Positions 8,217-18,096 of a stretch of DNA of 64,000 nucleotides are shown piece after piece. Position 1 is the stretch's first letter; every line of letters starts with the position of its first letter. The position numbers and the translations under genes were made by a program. The notes under the pieces are model-generated. The model did no database searches, had not been told where the DNA came from, and saw only the letters and a list, made by a program, of their open reading frames with translations. Origin of the DNA: Cognatitamlana sp035818475 (GTDB taxonomy: Bacteria > Bacteroidota > Bacteroidia > Flavobacteriales > Flavobacteriaceae); contig NZ_JAYMGV010000002.1 in assembly GCF_035818475.1 (NCBI RefSeq), positions 124,001 to 188,000 of the forward strand, read 5' to 3'.

Positions 8217-8224
8217 CAAAGATA
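8217..8224 (-). promoter_or_regulatory. -7 box TATCTTTG just before the DCC protein start
   Basis: On the - strand this reads TATCTTTG, matching the Bacteroidota -7 consensus TAnnTTTG, followed by TCCT and then the ATG at 8212. A start site 5-7 bases downstream would fall on or next to the ATG, implying a leaderless or near-leaderless mRNA. No clear -33 TTG was found at normal spacing. Confidence 0.45.
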
Positions 8225-8453
8225 CTACTTTAAAAGCTGTTAAGGAACTGGTTTAAATCAATCTCTTTATTCAAATTTAATTTCTTTTTAAGCTTGTATT
8301 TGGCGTATCAGTCCAAATCAGGGTTTCAAATAAATAAACCGACATCCCTAAATAGTTTTTATAATGCAGTCGGCTCCAAAAGTTGTAGATTCAACAACTT
8401 GGTGTTGGCTGTTTTGTAGTGATATAGATAGAAATTTAGGTTAGAGATACATT

Positions 8454-10625
8454 TTAATGCTTAACCGCTTCTACCAATTCTAATTGTTCCAGGCTAACAT
8501 TGGTTGTAAATATACCGTAATTTACAACCGCTTTATTTTTTTCAATTTTATCAATACTACCAATGGCCCGGCCATCTTCCATTCTAACACGATCACCTAC
8601 CTTTAGAGCAGGTTTTGGTTTAGAAGGCGCTTCGGCAGCCTTTTTCTTTTCGGCTTTTTTCTTTTTTCGTATAAGGTCTACTTTCTTTTCAGCGTCTTGC
8701 TTTACCTTGTTTTCTTTTGCTTTTATGGCTTTCTTTTGTTTGGCCGATACCTTTTTTCGTTTAGAATTTTCTATTTGAACAAGCTTAAAGAGGTCTGCCA
8801 TCAATTGACGTTTTTGCTTGTTTTCAAAATATTTCTCCGAAATATCATTGACTTTTTGCCCCAGATAAATCAACCGTTGATTGCTGTCATATAACTCCTG
8901 GTAATCCTCAAGCTTCTTTTGGATTTTCACGTTTATTTCTTCAAGTTTATCGGCTTCTTCTATCTTCTTTTTTTCATTGAGCTTTAATGATTGTCCGGTT
9001 TTTTCTAAGCGAGAGCGTTCTTTTTGAAGTTTGGCAATAGTAGCATCAAACCGTACTTTACTACGTTCAATTTTCTTTTTAGCTCGATTTATTAAGCTAT
9101 AGGGGATTCCATTTTTTTGAGCAACTTCAAACGTAAAACTGCTTCCGGCCTGACCCACTACCAATTTAAACAGGGGCTCCAAAGTACGTTCGTTAAACAA
9201 CATATTGGCATTAAGCATATGTGGTAACTCATTGGCTAAAATCTTTAAATTGGAGTAGTGTGTAGTTATAATACCAAATGCTTCACGATGATAGAACTCC
9301 TCTAAAAACGTTTCTGCCAGTGCACCACCTAATTCGGGATCTGAACCTGTACCAAATTCATCAATTAAAAAGAGTGTGTTTTTATTGCACTTCTTTAAGA
9401 AATAATTCATTTGTTTTAATCTGTAGCTATATGTGCTTAAATGGTTTTCAATAGATTGGTTGTCGCCAATATCGCTTAAAATCCTATCAAATAAACAGGC
9501 CTTACTGCGCTCATGTACCGGAATCAACATACCACTTTGTAACATAACCTGAAGTAAGCCAATGGTTTTTAACATAATACTTTTTCCGCCGGCATTGGGA
9601 CCTGAAATAACAATAATTCTACTGTTTTGTTTAAGTTCAATAGTCTGTGGAAAGGTTTTTTTGTTTATTTCCAGGTTGGTTAAATATAATAAAGGGTGAT
9701 AGGCATCACGTAAAAACATGCTTTTGTCCTCTGAAAATTCAGGAAGAATAGCATTCATGGATTTGGCATATTTCGCTTTGGCAGAAATAACATCCATATT
9801 AATTAAAAACGTTTGATAGTTTGTCAGTAAGGGGGAAAACGGGCGAATATAATCAGTAACCTCTTTTAAAATACGAATAATTTCTTCATGTTCTTCATAT
9901 TCTAAATTATTGAGTTCTCTGGTGTGTTGTAATGTGGTTTCCGGTTCAATATAAACAATACTACCGGTTTTGCTACCTCCCATTATTGCGCCCTTAACTT
10001 TTCGCCTATACATAGCTTTTACAGCCAGTACACGCTTATTATCCACCACAGATTCCCTGATGTCATCTAGGTAATCCAGATTGTGGTACATGTTAAGTGC
10101 AGTACTAAAACTGGCATTGATTTTGCCTTTTATCTTGTTAATGGACTGTCTTAAGTCGAAAAGGAGAGGAGAAGCATTGTCTTTAATATCTCCAAACCGG
10201 TCAACTATAGCATCAACTTTTTCAATTAAAACTTTTGTAACCTCAATATGTGATGCAAACTGGTTTAAGTTGGGATAGTATTCCTCAAACTTTTTTAAAA
10301 AAACAACTATAGTATTAACGGTAAGAGACATGGCAACTATTTTTTTTAGCCCATGAACTTCTAAAAAAGTGTTTTCTATATTTAAAAGCTTGATTTCCTT
10401 AGTAATAGTGTCAAAACTATGGTTTGGAATTCTATTATCATTATCAAAGGAAGAGCTATATTCATTAGTGAGGTCTAATGAAAAAAGTAGTTCCTCTTTA
10501 ACTTTAAAAGGAACTATCTTTAGTGTCTCAGCATGACCTAATGGGGTAATGCAAAGCTCACTTACCTGCTGCAACACGGTTTGAAATTCTAAATCTTGTA
10601 ATGTTTTTTTATGAATATTAATCAT
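8454..10625 (-). CDS. MutS2-type DNA mismatch/recombination ATPase lacking the Smr nuclease domain
   Basis: MutS family ATPase of the MutS2 branch, thought to act on branched DNA and recombination intermediates or, in some bacteria, on collided ribosomes. Seen in 723 residues: core/lever helices, Walker A VISGPNAGGKSIMLKTIG (about 340), the FDRILSDIGDNQSIENHLST signature, Walker B TLFLIDEFGTGSDPELGGAL (about 415) and the TTHYSNLK switch. A long charged coiled coil follows, then a Lys/Ala-rich linker (KKKKAEKKKAAEAPSKPKP) and a KOW-like C-terminal beta module (VGDRVRMEDGRAIGSIDKIE). The Smr endonuclease domain that ends most MutS2 proteins is absent, which I recall as common in Flavobacteriia. 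The -7 box TAACTTTG on its strand (10658-10665) could drive it. Confidence 0.88.
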   Translation of the reverse strand: MINIHKKTLQDLEFQTVLQQVSELCITPLGHAETLKIVPFKVKEELLFSLDLTNEYSSSFDNDNRIPNHSFDTITKEIKLLNIENTFLEVHGLKKIVAMSLTVNTIVVFLKKFEEYYPNLNQFASHIEVTKVLIEKVDAIVDRFGDIKDNASPLLFDLRQSINKIKGKINASFSTALNMYHNLDYLDDIRESVVDNKRVLAVKAMYRRKVKGAIMGGSKTGSIVYIEPETTLQHTRELNNLEYEEHEEIIRILKEVTDYIRPFSPLLTNYQTFLINMDVISAKAKYAKSMNAILPEFSEDKSMFLRDAYHPLLYLTNLEINKKTFPQTIELKQNSRIIVISGPNAGGKSIMLKTIGLLQVMLQSGMLIPVHERSKACLFDRILSDIGDNQSIENHLSTYSYRLKQMNYFLKKCNKNTLFLIDEFGTGSDPELGGALAETFLEEFYHREAFGIITTHYSNLKILANELPHMLNANMLFNERTLEPLFKLVVGQAGSSFTFEVAQKNGIPYSLINRAKKKIERSKVRFDATIAKLQKERSRLEKTGQSLKLNEKKKIEEADKLEEINVKIQKKLEDYQELYDSNQRLIYLGQKVNDISEKYFENKQKRQLMADLFKLVQIENSKRKKVSAKQKKAIKAKENKVKQDAEKKVDLIRKKKKAEKKKAAEAPSKPKPALKVGDRVRMEDGRAIGSIDKIEKNKAVVNYGIFTTNVSLEQLELVEAVKH

Positions 10626-10813
10626 GCTCTACTATCACTGCTTGGATTCAAGAAGCGCAAAGTTAATCAATAAGATTGAGATGATTTGCTATGTTAAAAT
10701 CTTCTTAAGAATTAGTTAATTAACAGTTTATGGGATTTGTTTAACAAAATCATAACACCAGCGGGATTGATTTCTCTATAACTTGAAAACATAATCAACA
10801 AACCACTATTAAT

Positions 10814-11914
10814 ATGAAAACTAACGTGATCTCCTTTTTTATGTGTTTAATGCTTTTACTTAGTTTAAACACAAATGCACAATTAAAAACCCCTCAAGGC
10901 AGTCAGAAAGCAAAAGTATCTCAAGTAGTAGGTATTTCGCATGTTACCATTAAGTATTCCAGACCTAGTGTTAATGACCGGGAAATCTGGGGTAAATTAG
11001 TGCCTTATGGTATGAATAACCTGGGGTTTGGTACAGCTAAAGAATCGCCCTGGAGGGCAGGAGCAAATGAAAACACAACTATTGAGTTTTCAGACAATGC
11101 CAAAGTTGAAGGGCAGCCTATAAAAGCCGGTAAGTATGGATTTCATATAGTTGTTAATGAAGATGACTCGGCTACTTTAATTTTTTCAAAGAATAATTCA
11201 GCCTGGGGGAGCTATTTTTATGATCCGGCTGAAGATGCTTTGCGTGTTGATATTAAAACCAGGCAAATTGCCCATACAGAGTTGTTAACTTTTGATTTTA
11301 TTAAGGTGGATGCAAACTCGGCAGTTGCTGCTTTGAATTGGGAAAAAAAACAGTTTCCTTTTAAAGTAGAATTTGCGGTTTCTGATATTGTGTTGGCAAG
11401 TTTTAGAGAACAGTTTACAGGACAAGCTGGTTTTACAAGGCAAAATTGGGAACAGGCGGCCAATTACTCACTTAATAATGGTGGGGATTTAAAAGAAGCT
11501 CTTGGTTGGATAGACGGAGCTATAGCCGGTCAGTTTTTCAGTCAGAAAACATTTAATAACCTTCAGGTAAAATCGCAAATATTAGAAAAACTAAATAAAA
11601 GTGCTGAAGCCGAAAAAATCATGGAAGAGGCTTTAGGGTATGCTACTATTTTTCAAGTTCATCAATATGGGAGAGCTTTGATTAATAAAGGGAAAAAAGA
11701 TAAAGCTTTAGGTGTTTTTAAAATGAATGCCAAAAACAACAAAAACACCTGGCCTGTTCACTATGGTTTAGCTAGAGGATATTCTGCTTTAGGCGATTAT
11801 AAAAAGGCGTTATCTCATCTAAAATTAGCCTTAAACAATGCCCCAAATGATGCTTCCAAAGGACGGGTACAAACCAATATTGAAAAACTGGAAAATAATC
11901 AGGATATAAATTAA
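10814..11914 (+). CDS. Exported DUF2911 protein with C-terminal TPR-like helices
   Basis: A cleavable signal peptide is evident (MKTNVISFFMCLMLLLSLNT then NAQLKT), so the protein is exported. Residues about 25-190 are a DUF2911 domain, recognised by VSQVVGISHVTIKYSRPSVN, DREIWGKLVPYG, WRAGANENTTIEFS and AGKYGFHIV. Residues about 230-360 form tandem helices with a TPR-like pattern (KALGVFKMNAKNNKNTWPVH YGLARGYSALGDYKKALSHL broken here for length). The function of DUF2911 is not known; it is widespread in Bacteroidota. It is monocistronic, divergent from mutS2 and convergent with recG, with a strong shared terminator immediately after its stop. Confidence 0.85.
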   Translation: MKTNVISFFMCLMLLLSLNTNAQLKTPQGSQKAKVSQVVGISHVTIKYSRPSVNDREIWGKLVPYGMNNLGFGTAKESPWRAGANENTTIEFSDNAKVEGQPIKAGKYGFHIVVNEDDSATLIFSKNNSAWGSYFYDPAEDALRVDIKTRQIAHTELLTFDFIKVDANSAVAALNWEKKQFPFKVEFAVSDIVLASFREQFTGQAGFTRQNWEQAANYSLNNGGDLKEALGWIDGAIAGQFFSQKTFNNLQVKSQILEKLNKSAEAEKIMEEALGYATIFQVHQYGRALINKGKKDKALGVFKMNAKNNKNTWPVHYGLARGYSALGDYKKALSHLKLALNNAPNDASKGRVQTNIEKLENNQDIN

Positions 11915-11946
11915 AAATCACATCAATCAATCTACAATCAGTTTTT

Positions 11947-11977
11947 AAAGCTCAGCCTCAGTATCAGGCTGAGCTTT
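11947..11977. terminator. Bidirectional terminator between the DUF2911 gene and recG
   Basis: Perfect 12-bp stem AAAGCTCAGCCT / AGGCTGAGCTTT with a 7-base loop (cagtatc), flanked by T-runs in both directions. It ends at the recG stop codon, so it can stop transcription of both convergent genes. Confidence 0.9.
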
Positions 11978-14080
11978 TTAACTTATATAATTCCAGATAT
12001 TTCTGTATTTGCTAAGTTGTTTGTACGTGTTTAAGATGATCTTATGCTCTGAAAGGCTGAGAGTAGGGTCTATCTTTAAAATATTTTTGGCATGATACCT
12101 GGCGTGTTGTAGGATGTCATTATCCTTGATAATATCTGCAATCTTCAAATTTAATACCCCGCTTTGTTGAGTCCCCATAATATCTCCCGGTCCACGTAAG
12201 CGAAGGTCAACTTCAGCAATCTCAAAGCCATCATTGGTTTTTACCATGGTTTCTAGACGTGTTTTACTGTCGTTGCTAAGTTTATGTCCGGTCATTAAAA
12301 TACAATAGCTCTGTTCTGCTCCTCTGCCCACACGTCCGCGTAACTGATGTAATTGTGATAAACCAAAACGCTCTGCACTTTCAATAATCATTACAGAGGC
12401 ATTTGGAACATTTACGCCAACTTCAATGACTGTGGTGGCGACCATAATTTGTGTTTCTCCTTTTATAAATCGCTGCATTTCATAATCCTTGTCCTCCGGT
12501 TTCATTTTACCGTGAACAATAGAAATTTGATAATCAGGCATGGGGAAATCTCTGGAAATACTTTCATAACCATCCATCAAATCTTTATAATCCATTTTTT
12601 CGCTTTCCTGGATTAATGGGTAAACCACATAAATTTGTCTGCCCTTTGAAATTTCATCTCTTATAAAACGAAATACATTTAACCTGTTTTTATCGTAACG
12701 ATGTACTGTTTTTATAGACTTCCTTCCCGGAGGTAACTCGTCAATAATAGAAATATCAAGATCGCCATAAACAGACATCGCTAAGGTTCTTGGAATAGGA
12801 GTGGCGGTCATTACTAATATATGAGGTGGAGATGTATTTTTATGCCACAATTTACTTCTTTGTGCTACTCCAAATCGGTGCTGTTCATCAATAATGGCTA
12901 ACCCTAAATTTTTAAATTTTACTTTATCTTCCAGTAATGCATGAGTACCAATTAACACCTGTAGCTCGCCATTTTCTAAAGATTCGTGGATTTTTTTTCT
13001 ATTTGAAGTTTTAGTTGATCCAGTGAGTATTTTAATACTGATATTCAATGTTTTACACCATTCTGTTAAACCGTTATAATGTTGAACTGACAAAATTTCA
13101 GTCGGAGCCATTAAACAGGCTTGAAAACCGTTGTCAAGTGCCATGAGTATTGACATGAAGGCTACTATGGTCTTTCCGGAACCTACATCACCTTGCAATA
13201 ACCGATTCATTTGAGCATGGCTTCCTAAATCTGCCCTGATTTCTTTTAAAACCCGTTTTTGAGCATGGGTTAAATTAAAGGGTAAATGGTCTTTGAAAAA
13301 GGTGTTAAAATACATGCCAACATGTTCAAAAGGAAAACCTTTAATTTTAGATTTATGCATCAAATTTTTGATAACCAGTTGAAGTTGTATATAAAATAAT
13401 TCTTCAAACTTTAACCTGAACTGTGCTCTGGAAAGTAATTCAGGGCTTTTAGGAAAATGTATATTAAACAGAGCCGATTGTTTACTTATTAACTTTAACT
13501 CTGAACGTAAATTATCGGATAGGGTTTCTGTAAATTTTCCACCAGACTCCATAAACAGCTGTTGCATGATCTTGCTTATGGTACGATTGGTAATTCCTTT
13601 ATTTGTCAATTTCTCTGTAGAAGGATATACAGGTTGCATGGCAGATCGTAAATTCTTTTCATGCTCTTCAAGTAATTCCAGTTCAGGGTGGGCTATATTA
13701 TATTTACCGTTAAACCAATTGGCTTTACCAAAGGCTACGTAGGTTTTATTCAATTTAAGACTGTCGCGAATCCATTTTTGACCTCTAAACCAAACTAGCT
13801 CCATAGTTCCGGTTTCATCCTGAAAAGTACCAACCAGGCGTTTGCCCCGTTTTTGAGCAACTTCTTTAAAACCGATTATTTTGCCAATAACCTGTACATC
13901 AGCATTATTCCGCTGTAACTGGGTGATTTTATAATAGCGTGTTCTGTCAATATATCGGTTTGGAAATAAATTAATCAAATCTTGATAGGTGTGAATACCC
14001 AGTTCCTTACGAAGTAAATCCGCTCTATTAGGTCCAACGCCTTTTAAATAATCTATTGGTGTTTGTAGGTTAACAGACAT
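11978..14080 (-). CDS. recG: ATP-dependent DNA helicase RecG
   Basis: Monomeric helicase that remodels stalled forks and branched DNA. Seen in about 700 residues: N-terminal wedge/OB domain beginning LQTPIDYLKGVGPNRADLLR, then helicase motifs I LLQGDVGSGKTIVAFMS (about 300), II AIIDEQHRFGVAQRSKLWHK, III MTATPIPRTLAMSVYGDLD, and the C-terminal motif VI region LHQLRGRVGRGAEQSYCILM, followed by the RecG-specific EVDLRLRGPGDIMGTQQSG. I chose ATG 14080 (MSVNLQTP) because the longer frame starts with TTG at 14098 and adds only six residues. The stop codon overlaps the terminator shared with the DUF2911 gene. No anomalies. Confidence 0.96.
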   Translation of the reverse strand: MSVNLQTPIDYLKGVGPNRADLLRKELGIHTYQDLINLFPNRYIDRTRYYKITQLQRNNADVQVIGKIIGFKEVAQKRGKRLVGTFQDETGTMELVWFRGQKWIRDSLKLNKTYVAFGKANWFNGKYNIAHPELELLEEHEKNLRSAMQPVYPSTEKLTNKGITNRTISKIMQQLFMESGGKFTETLSDNLRSELKLISKQSALFNIHFPKSPELLSRAQFRLKFEELFYIQLQLVIKNLMHKSKIKGFPFEHVGMYFNTFFKDHLPFNLTHAQKRVLKEIRADLGSHAQMNRLLQGDVGSGKTIVAFMSILMALDNGFQACLMAPTEILSVQHYNGLTEWCKTLNISIKILTGSTKTSNRKKIHESLENGELQVLIGTHALLEDKVKFKNLGLAIIDEQHRFGVAQRSKLWHKNTSPPHILVMTATPIPRTLAMSVYGDLDISIIDELPPGRKSIKTVHRYDKNRLNVFRFIRDEISKGRQIYVVYPLIQESEKMDYKDLMDGYESISRDFPMPDYQISIVHGKMKPEDKDYEMQRFIKGETQIMVATTVIEVGVNVPNASVMIIESAERFGLSQLHQLRGRVGRGAEQSYCILMTGHKLSNDSKTRLETMVKTNDGFEIAEVDLRLRGPGDIMGTQQSGVLNLKIADIIKDNDILQHARYHAKNILKIDPTLSLSEHKIILNTYKQLSKYRNIWNYIS

Positions 14081-14234
14081 AAAAGCGAATTTAAACAAAT
14101 CTGTTAAAAGTCTAAGGGCTTATTTTATTCTTAATATTTAGTACGATTACAAATATTATTATTGGTTTTTTAGTTTTCTTTTTAGAAAATATTTAAATCC
14201 ATTAAAAATTAGCAAATAATTCTATTTCAATAGT

Positions 14235-14242
14235 TAAATTTG
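14235..14242 (+). promoter_or_regulatory. -7 box TAAATTTG upstream of the PHP-ACT gene
   Basis: Exact match to TAnnTTTG, 33 bases before ATG 14276. It overlaps a possible TTG start at 14240, which argues that the ATG is the real start. The -33 TTG is not clear. Confidence 0.45.
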
Positions 14243-14275
14243 ACATTCTTAAAAGATCATAAAGCAAATTTATTG

Positions 14276-15964
14276 ATGAGAAAACTTAACGAATTTATTT
14301 GGGAAACACATGGTATTCATGCAGGAACAGAACAAGATCATGTTAAGCATGGTATTGACAAGTTGGAAGATATTATAGATAAAGCCATTGAAGCCGGTAA
14401 CCCAAGTATTACGTTTATTATTCATTCGCCACGTTTAACAAACTTTAGGTATACTGCTGAAAGGGAGACCAATGTGAAGTTTATTCGCGGAAACAAGTCT
14501 TATCTTAACTACCCTAAGCGTATTGCCAATCTTCGCAAAAAGTATACAGGCCAGATAAATATAAAATATGGTGTGGAATTGGAATGGATGGGCCCCGGTT
14601 TAGGGTTACAGTGGAGTAGATCTAAGATTTTTCAGGCTGAAGATGCTGATTATGTTATTGGGTCTGTGCATTTTGCTCCTGAAGGATTACCTTATGATGG
14701 ATCAAAAGAAGAAGCCGAAGCCTTATTGAAATTAAGAGGAAGTCTAGAGGCTTATTGGGATGGGTACTTCAATGAAATGATCCAGATGATTGAATGTTTT
14801 GGAGATATGATTCAAATTATTGGTCATATTGATCTACCAAAACTTAATGTTGATATGCCTGAAGCCTTGACAAACTTTGAGACAAGTTCCCATCCTTTGG
14901 CCAATAAATTCAGAACCCTTCTGGAATTGATTGCTGATCGTAATCTGTCTCTGGATGTTAATATGGCCGGAAAATTTAAAGGTGTAGGCGTGTATCCTGT
15001 GCAAAGTATTTTAAGACGAGCTAATGAACTTCAAATACCGGTATGTGTGGGTACAGATACCCATCATGTGCGTTATTACGGATTAAATTACAGAGAAAGC
15101 TTAGAATATATTCAGGAGGCTGGTTATGAGAGTTATGTAAGCTATTCTAAGCTGATTCCTGAGAACCGTACCATTTATGATGATCATGAACTAAAAGTAA
15201 AATATACCGTATTAAATAAAGGTATAGAGTTGTTGAATCAACGATTGAATGAATCAGAAAGACGAATTATACCGGATTTTTCGTTTGGAGGATCATTCTT
15301 AGAGTTTGTTGATTTGTATAAGAACTCAACAGGAATGGGAGATTATGACGCCATAAGAATCCGTAAATGGGGTAAATCTATAACCGTAACCAATGAAGTT
15401 CCAAAGATATCTAAGAATATTGTTAACGGACTATTTTCAGAGCATTTGGATAAACCCGGAGTGATATCTTCACTTTTCAACACTTTGGCATCAGAAGGCA
15501 TTAATGTAGAAACAGCGCGTTTAAAATCTAATAAAGATGGGACGGCAACTGCGTTTTTGTCAATTGATAGGGATAATGGGAATGTTAAAAATGCCATCGA
15601 TTTTATTAATGGAACAGATGCCGGTCTTTTTACTAATTTGATCTATAAAGAAAATGCCGTTTTGCCTAACTATAATAGGGAAGGCGTTTATTTATTGGAA
15701 ATGGACGGTGTGCGTTTAAACTTGGCATTAAGCGAAAAAGTAATTTTGACCAAACATCATAATGCGCCTGGGGTGCTCTTGATCTTGTTATCTGCGTTGG
15801 CATCTAAAAATATCAATATTATTGACCTGAGATTAGGGAAACTCAATGATATAGGGTATTCTGCAATTGCAATACATGGAGATTCCAATATTATTAAAAA
15901 CCTGTTAACTAAGTTAGGAGATCAGTATTATGAAGCTAACCTGATAGAGTTTCACAGTTTTTAA
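14276..15964 (+). CDS. PHP-domain phosphoesterase fused to two ACT domains
   Basis: The N-terminal 280 residues form a PHP metal-dependent phosphoesterase, as in histidinol phosphatases: ETHGIHAG (about residue 8), ITFIIHSPRL, KYGVELEW, YVIGSVHFAPEG, IIGHIDLPKLN and CVGTDTHHVRYYG supply the metal-binding His/Asp/Glu set. The first motif is HGIH rather than the common HxH. A linker of about 70 residues leads to two ACT folds, FSEHLDKPGVISSLFNTLAS (about 380-455) and TKHHNAPGVLLILLSALASK (about 490-560), of the type found in phosphoglycerate dehydrogenase. ACT pairs usually bind amino acids, so this looks like an amino acid-regulated phosphatase; serine or histidine metabolism is a guess. ATG 14276 was chosen over TTG 14240 because a -7 box overlaps the latter. 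Confidence 0.8.
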   Translation: MRKLNEFIWETHGIHAGTEQDHVKHGIDKLEDIIDKAIEAGNPSITFIIHSPRLTNFRYTAERETNVKFIRGNKSYLNYPKRIANLRKKYTGQINIKYGVELEWMGPGLGLQWSRSKIFQAEDADYVIGSVHFAPEGLPYDGSKEEAEALLKLRGSLEAYWDGYFNEMIQMIECFGDMIQIIGHIDLPKLNVDMPEALTNFETSSHPLANKFRTLLELIADRNLSLDVNMAGKFKGVGVYPVQSILRRANELQIPVCVGTDTHHVRYYGLNYRESLEYIQEAGYESYVSYSKLIPENRTIYDDHELKVKYTVLNKGIELLNQRLNESERRIIPDFSFGGSFLEFVDLYKNSTGMGDYDAIRIRKWGKSITVTNEVPKISKNIVNGLFSEHLDKPGVISSLFNTLASEGINVETARLKSNKDGTATAFLSIDRDNGNVKNAIDFINGTDAGLFTNLIYKENAVLPNYNREGVYLLEMDGVRLNLALSEKVILTKHHNAPGVLLILLSALASKNINIIDLRLGKLNDIGYSAIAIHGDSNIIKNLLTKLGDQYYEANLIEFHSF

Positions 15965-16075
15965 TTACTCCAATTCCTAAAAAATATAACGCGCTTTTTT
16001 ATTTATAAGACGGTATTTTTTCTTTTGTGATAAAGAATTTCTTTATTTTGGATTGATCTTTGAAGCTAACAAGGC

Positions 16076-18034
16076 ATGAACTATTTATTTTTTTCTATTT
16101 TCCTTCTTTTTATACAATATGCTTCATCACAACAGCTTGAATATGTCGATTTTATATCTGCTAAAGCAAAGGTTGCTTTTGGAAATGAAAAACATAAAGA
16201 AGTGTCTGGAGAGGTGATTTATAACCTTGAAATTTTAAAAGATACAGATTCAATATTTATTGACGCTAAGAATTTTAATAACATTCAATCTGTCCTGAAT
16301 AAAGGAAGCATTGATGAAATTTATAATGGCAAACAGCTTATTATTAAATATCCTTTTAAAGCAAATACATCACATGTTTTAGAAATTTCCTGGGAAACCA
16401 ACCCCTCAAAAGCCATGTATTTCATTGACTGGGAATTTGAAGAAGGGAATAAACAAATATGGACACAAGGTCAGGGAAAATATACCAGTAATTGGTTGCC
16501 TAGTATTGATGATATGAATGAAAAAATTGAGTTTGATTTGTCTGTAACCTTCAATAAGGACTATAAAGTTATTGCCAACGGAAAATTAGTTGATAAACAG
16601 CTCAATCAATCTACAGTAACCTGGCATTACAACATGGAAAAACCCATGTCCAGTTATTTAGTTGCTTTGGCTATAGGCAAATATCATAAAAAAGTAGCGT
16701 ATTCAAAAAGAGGAATCCCTCTTGAAATGTACTATTACCCTGAAGATTCACTAAAAGTTGAGCCTACATACCGTTATACCAAACACATGTTTGATTTTTT
16801 AGAAGAAGAAATTGGGGTTCCTTATCCATGGCAGAATTATAAACAAGCCCCGGTTAAGGACTTTTTATATGCCGGTATGGAAAATACTAGCCTTACTATT
16901 TTTTCGGATGCTTTTGTAGTGGATTCTATCGATTTTACTGATAAAAACTATGTGAATGTCAATGCACATGAATTGGCGCATCAATGGTTTGGTAATTTAG
17001 TGACCGAAACATCAGGAGTACACCATTGGTTACAAGAAGGTTTTGCTACCTACTATGCCTTATTGGCCGAACGAGATATTTTTGGTGAAGATTATTACTA
17101 CTGGAGATTATATGAATATGCTCAGGAATTAATAGATCAGGATAAAGCTGGAGGAAGCACATCATTACTAGATCCAAAATCCAGTAGTGTAACGTTTTAC
17201 AAAAAAGGGGCTTGGGCATTGCATATGCTTAGAGAAAAGGTAGGAGGAGAGGCTTTTAAAGAAGCTGTGAAGAATTACTTAAAAGCACATCGGTTTAAAA
17301 ATGTGGAAACCCAATATTTTATAAAAGAAGTAGAGAAAATAAGTAAGCAAAGTTTAAGTGATTTTGTGAAGGTTTGGTTGGAAGATGATAAATTTAACTA
17401 TGATATAGCCTTAAGGTCCTTAAAAAAGTCAGTGTTTATTCAAGAGTATCTTATGGTGGATTGTGAGGTCTATACCTCAAAATGTTCGGGATTTTTAGAA
17501 TCATCAATTTCTGATGAGGCAAAATCAAAGGTCATTTCTCAAATACCTGATCAAATAAAAAAAGAGAACTTTAAAAGTAGCATAAAAATACGCCAGGCCA
17601 TAGCAAAGGCCCTGGCCAAAATACCACCAAAACTAAAGCCTGAATATGAAACCCTTTTAAAAGACGCTTCATATCTAACAATTGAGGCTGCTTTGTTTAA
17701 CTTATGGAGAAACTTCCCTGAAGACCGGTATCAATACCTAGATCAAACTAAAACAGTTCAAGGGTTTAATGATAAAAATGTTCGTATGCTTTGGTTAACC
17801 CTTGCCCTTATAACTGAAGATTATGATCTCGAAAATAAAAGGCAATACTTTAGAGAGTTAGTAGATTATACAAATCCCAAATACGGATTTGAAATACGGC
17901 AAAACGCATTTCAATATTTAAATCAAATACAGGCCTGTAATGATGAATGCAAAGCGAATTTAAAACAGGCAGCAGAGCATCATAATTGGCGATTTAAAAA
18001 GTTTTCAGAAGAGCTATTGGAGCTTATGAAATAG
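16076..18034 (+). CDS. Exported M1 family zinc aminopeptidase
   Basis: Metallo-aminopeptidase that trims N-terminal residues from peptides. A signal peptide (MNYLFFSIFLLFIQYASSQ) indicates export. Seen: the substrate-anchoring loop DFLYAGMENTSLTIF (GAMEN-like, AGMEN, about residue 266), the zinc site NAHELAHQWFGNLVTE (HExxH, about 301), the downstream WLQEGFATYYALLAERDIFG with the third ligand Glu, and the catalytic Tyr region VTFYKKGAWALHML (about 380). The C-terminal third is helical, HEAT-like. At 652 residues it resembles bacterial exported M1 enzymes. It stands alone and converges on the T9SS gene pair with only 62 bases between. Confidence 0.93.
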   Translation: MNYLFFSIFLLFIQYASSQQLEYVDFISAKAKVAFGNEKHKEVSGEVIYNLEILKDTDSIFIDAKNFNNIQSVLNKGSIDEIYNGKQLIIKYPFKANTSHVLEISWETNPSKAMYFIDWEFEEGNKQIWTQGQGKYTSNWLPSIDDMNEKIEFDLSVTFNKDYKVIANGKLVDKQLNQSTVTWHYNMEKPMSSYLVALAIGKYHKKVAYSKRGIPLEMYYYPEDSLKVEPTYRYTKHMFDFLEEEIGVPYPWQNYKQAPVKDFLYAGMENTSLTIFSDAFVVDSIDFTDKNYVNVNAHELAHQWFGNLVTETSGVHHWLQEGFATYYALLAERDIFGEDYYYWRLYEYAQELIDQDKAGGSTSLLDPKSSSVTFYKKGAWALHMLREKVGGEAFKEAVKNYLKAHRFKNVETQYFIKEVEKISKQSLSDFVKVWLEDDKFNYDIALRSLKKSVFIQEYLMVDCEVYTSKCSGFLESSISDEAKSKVISQIPDQIKKENFKSSIKIRQAIAKALAKIPPKLKPEYETLLKDASYLTIEAALFNLWRNFPEDRYQYLDQTKTVQGFNDKNVRMLWLTLALITEDYDLENKRQYFRELVDYTNPKYGFEIRQNAFQYLNQIQACNDECKANLKQAAEHHNWRFKKFSEELLELMK

Positions 18035-18096
18035 AACTTTTGTTATTCTAAGCACAGTAAACTGAAGCATGAGATCTTTGAACTTACCGTATTAAG

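Noticed and set aside
8340..8400. Weak hairpin AGTTGT/ACAACT in the gap after the DCC gene
   Set aside because: Six-bp arms without a T-run; not enough to call a terminator or RNA.
14240..14275. TTG start of the PHP-ACT protein
   Set aside because: It overlaps the -7 box TAAATTTG; ATG 14276 is consistent with the promoter.
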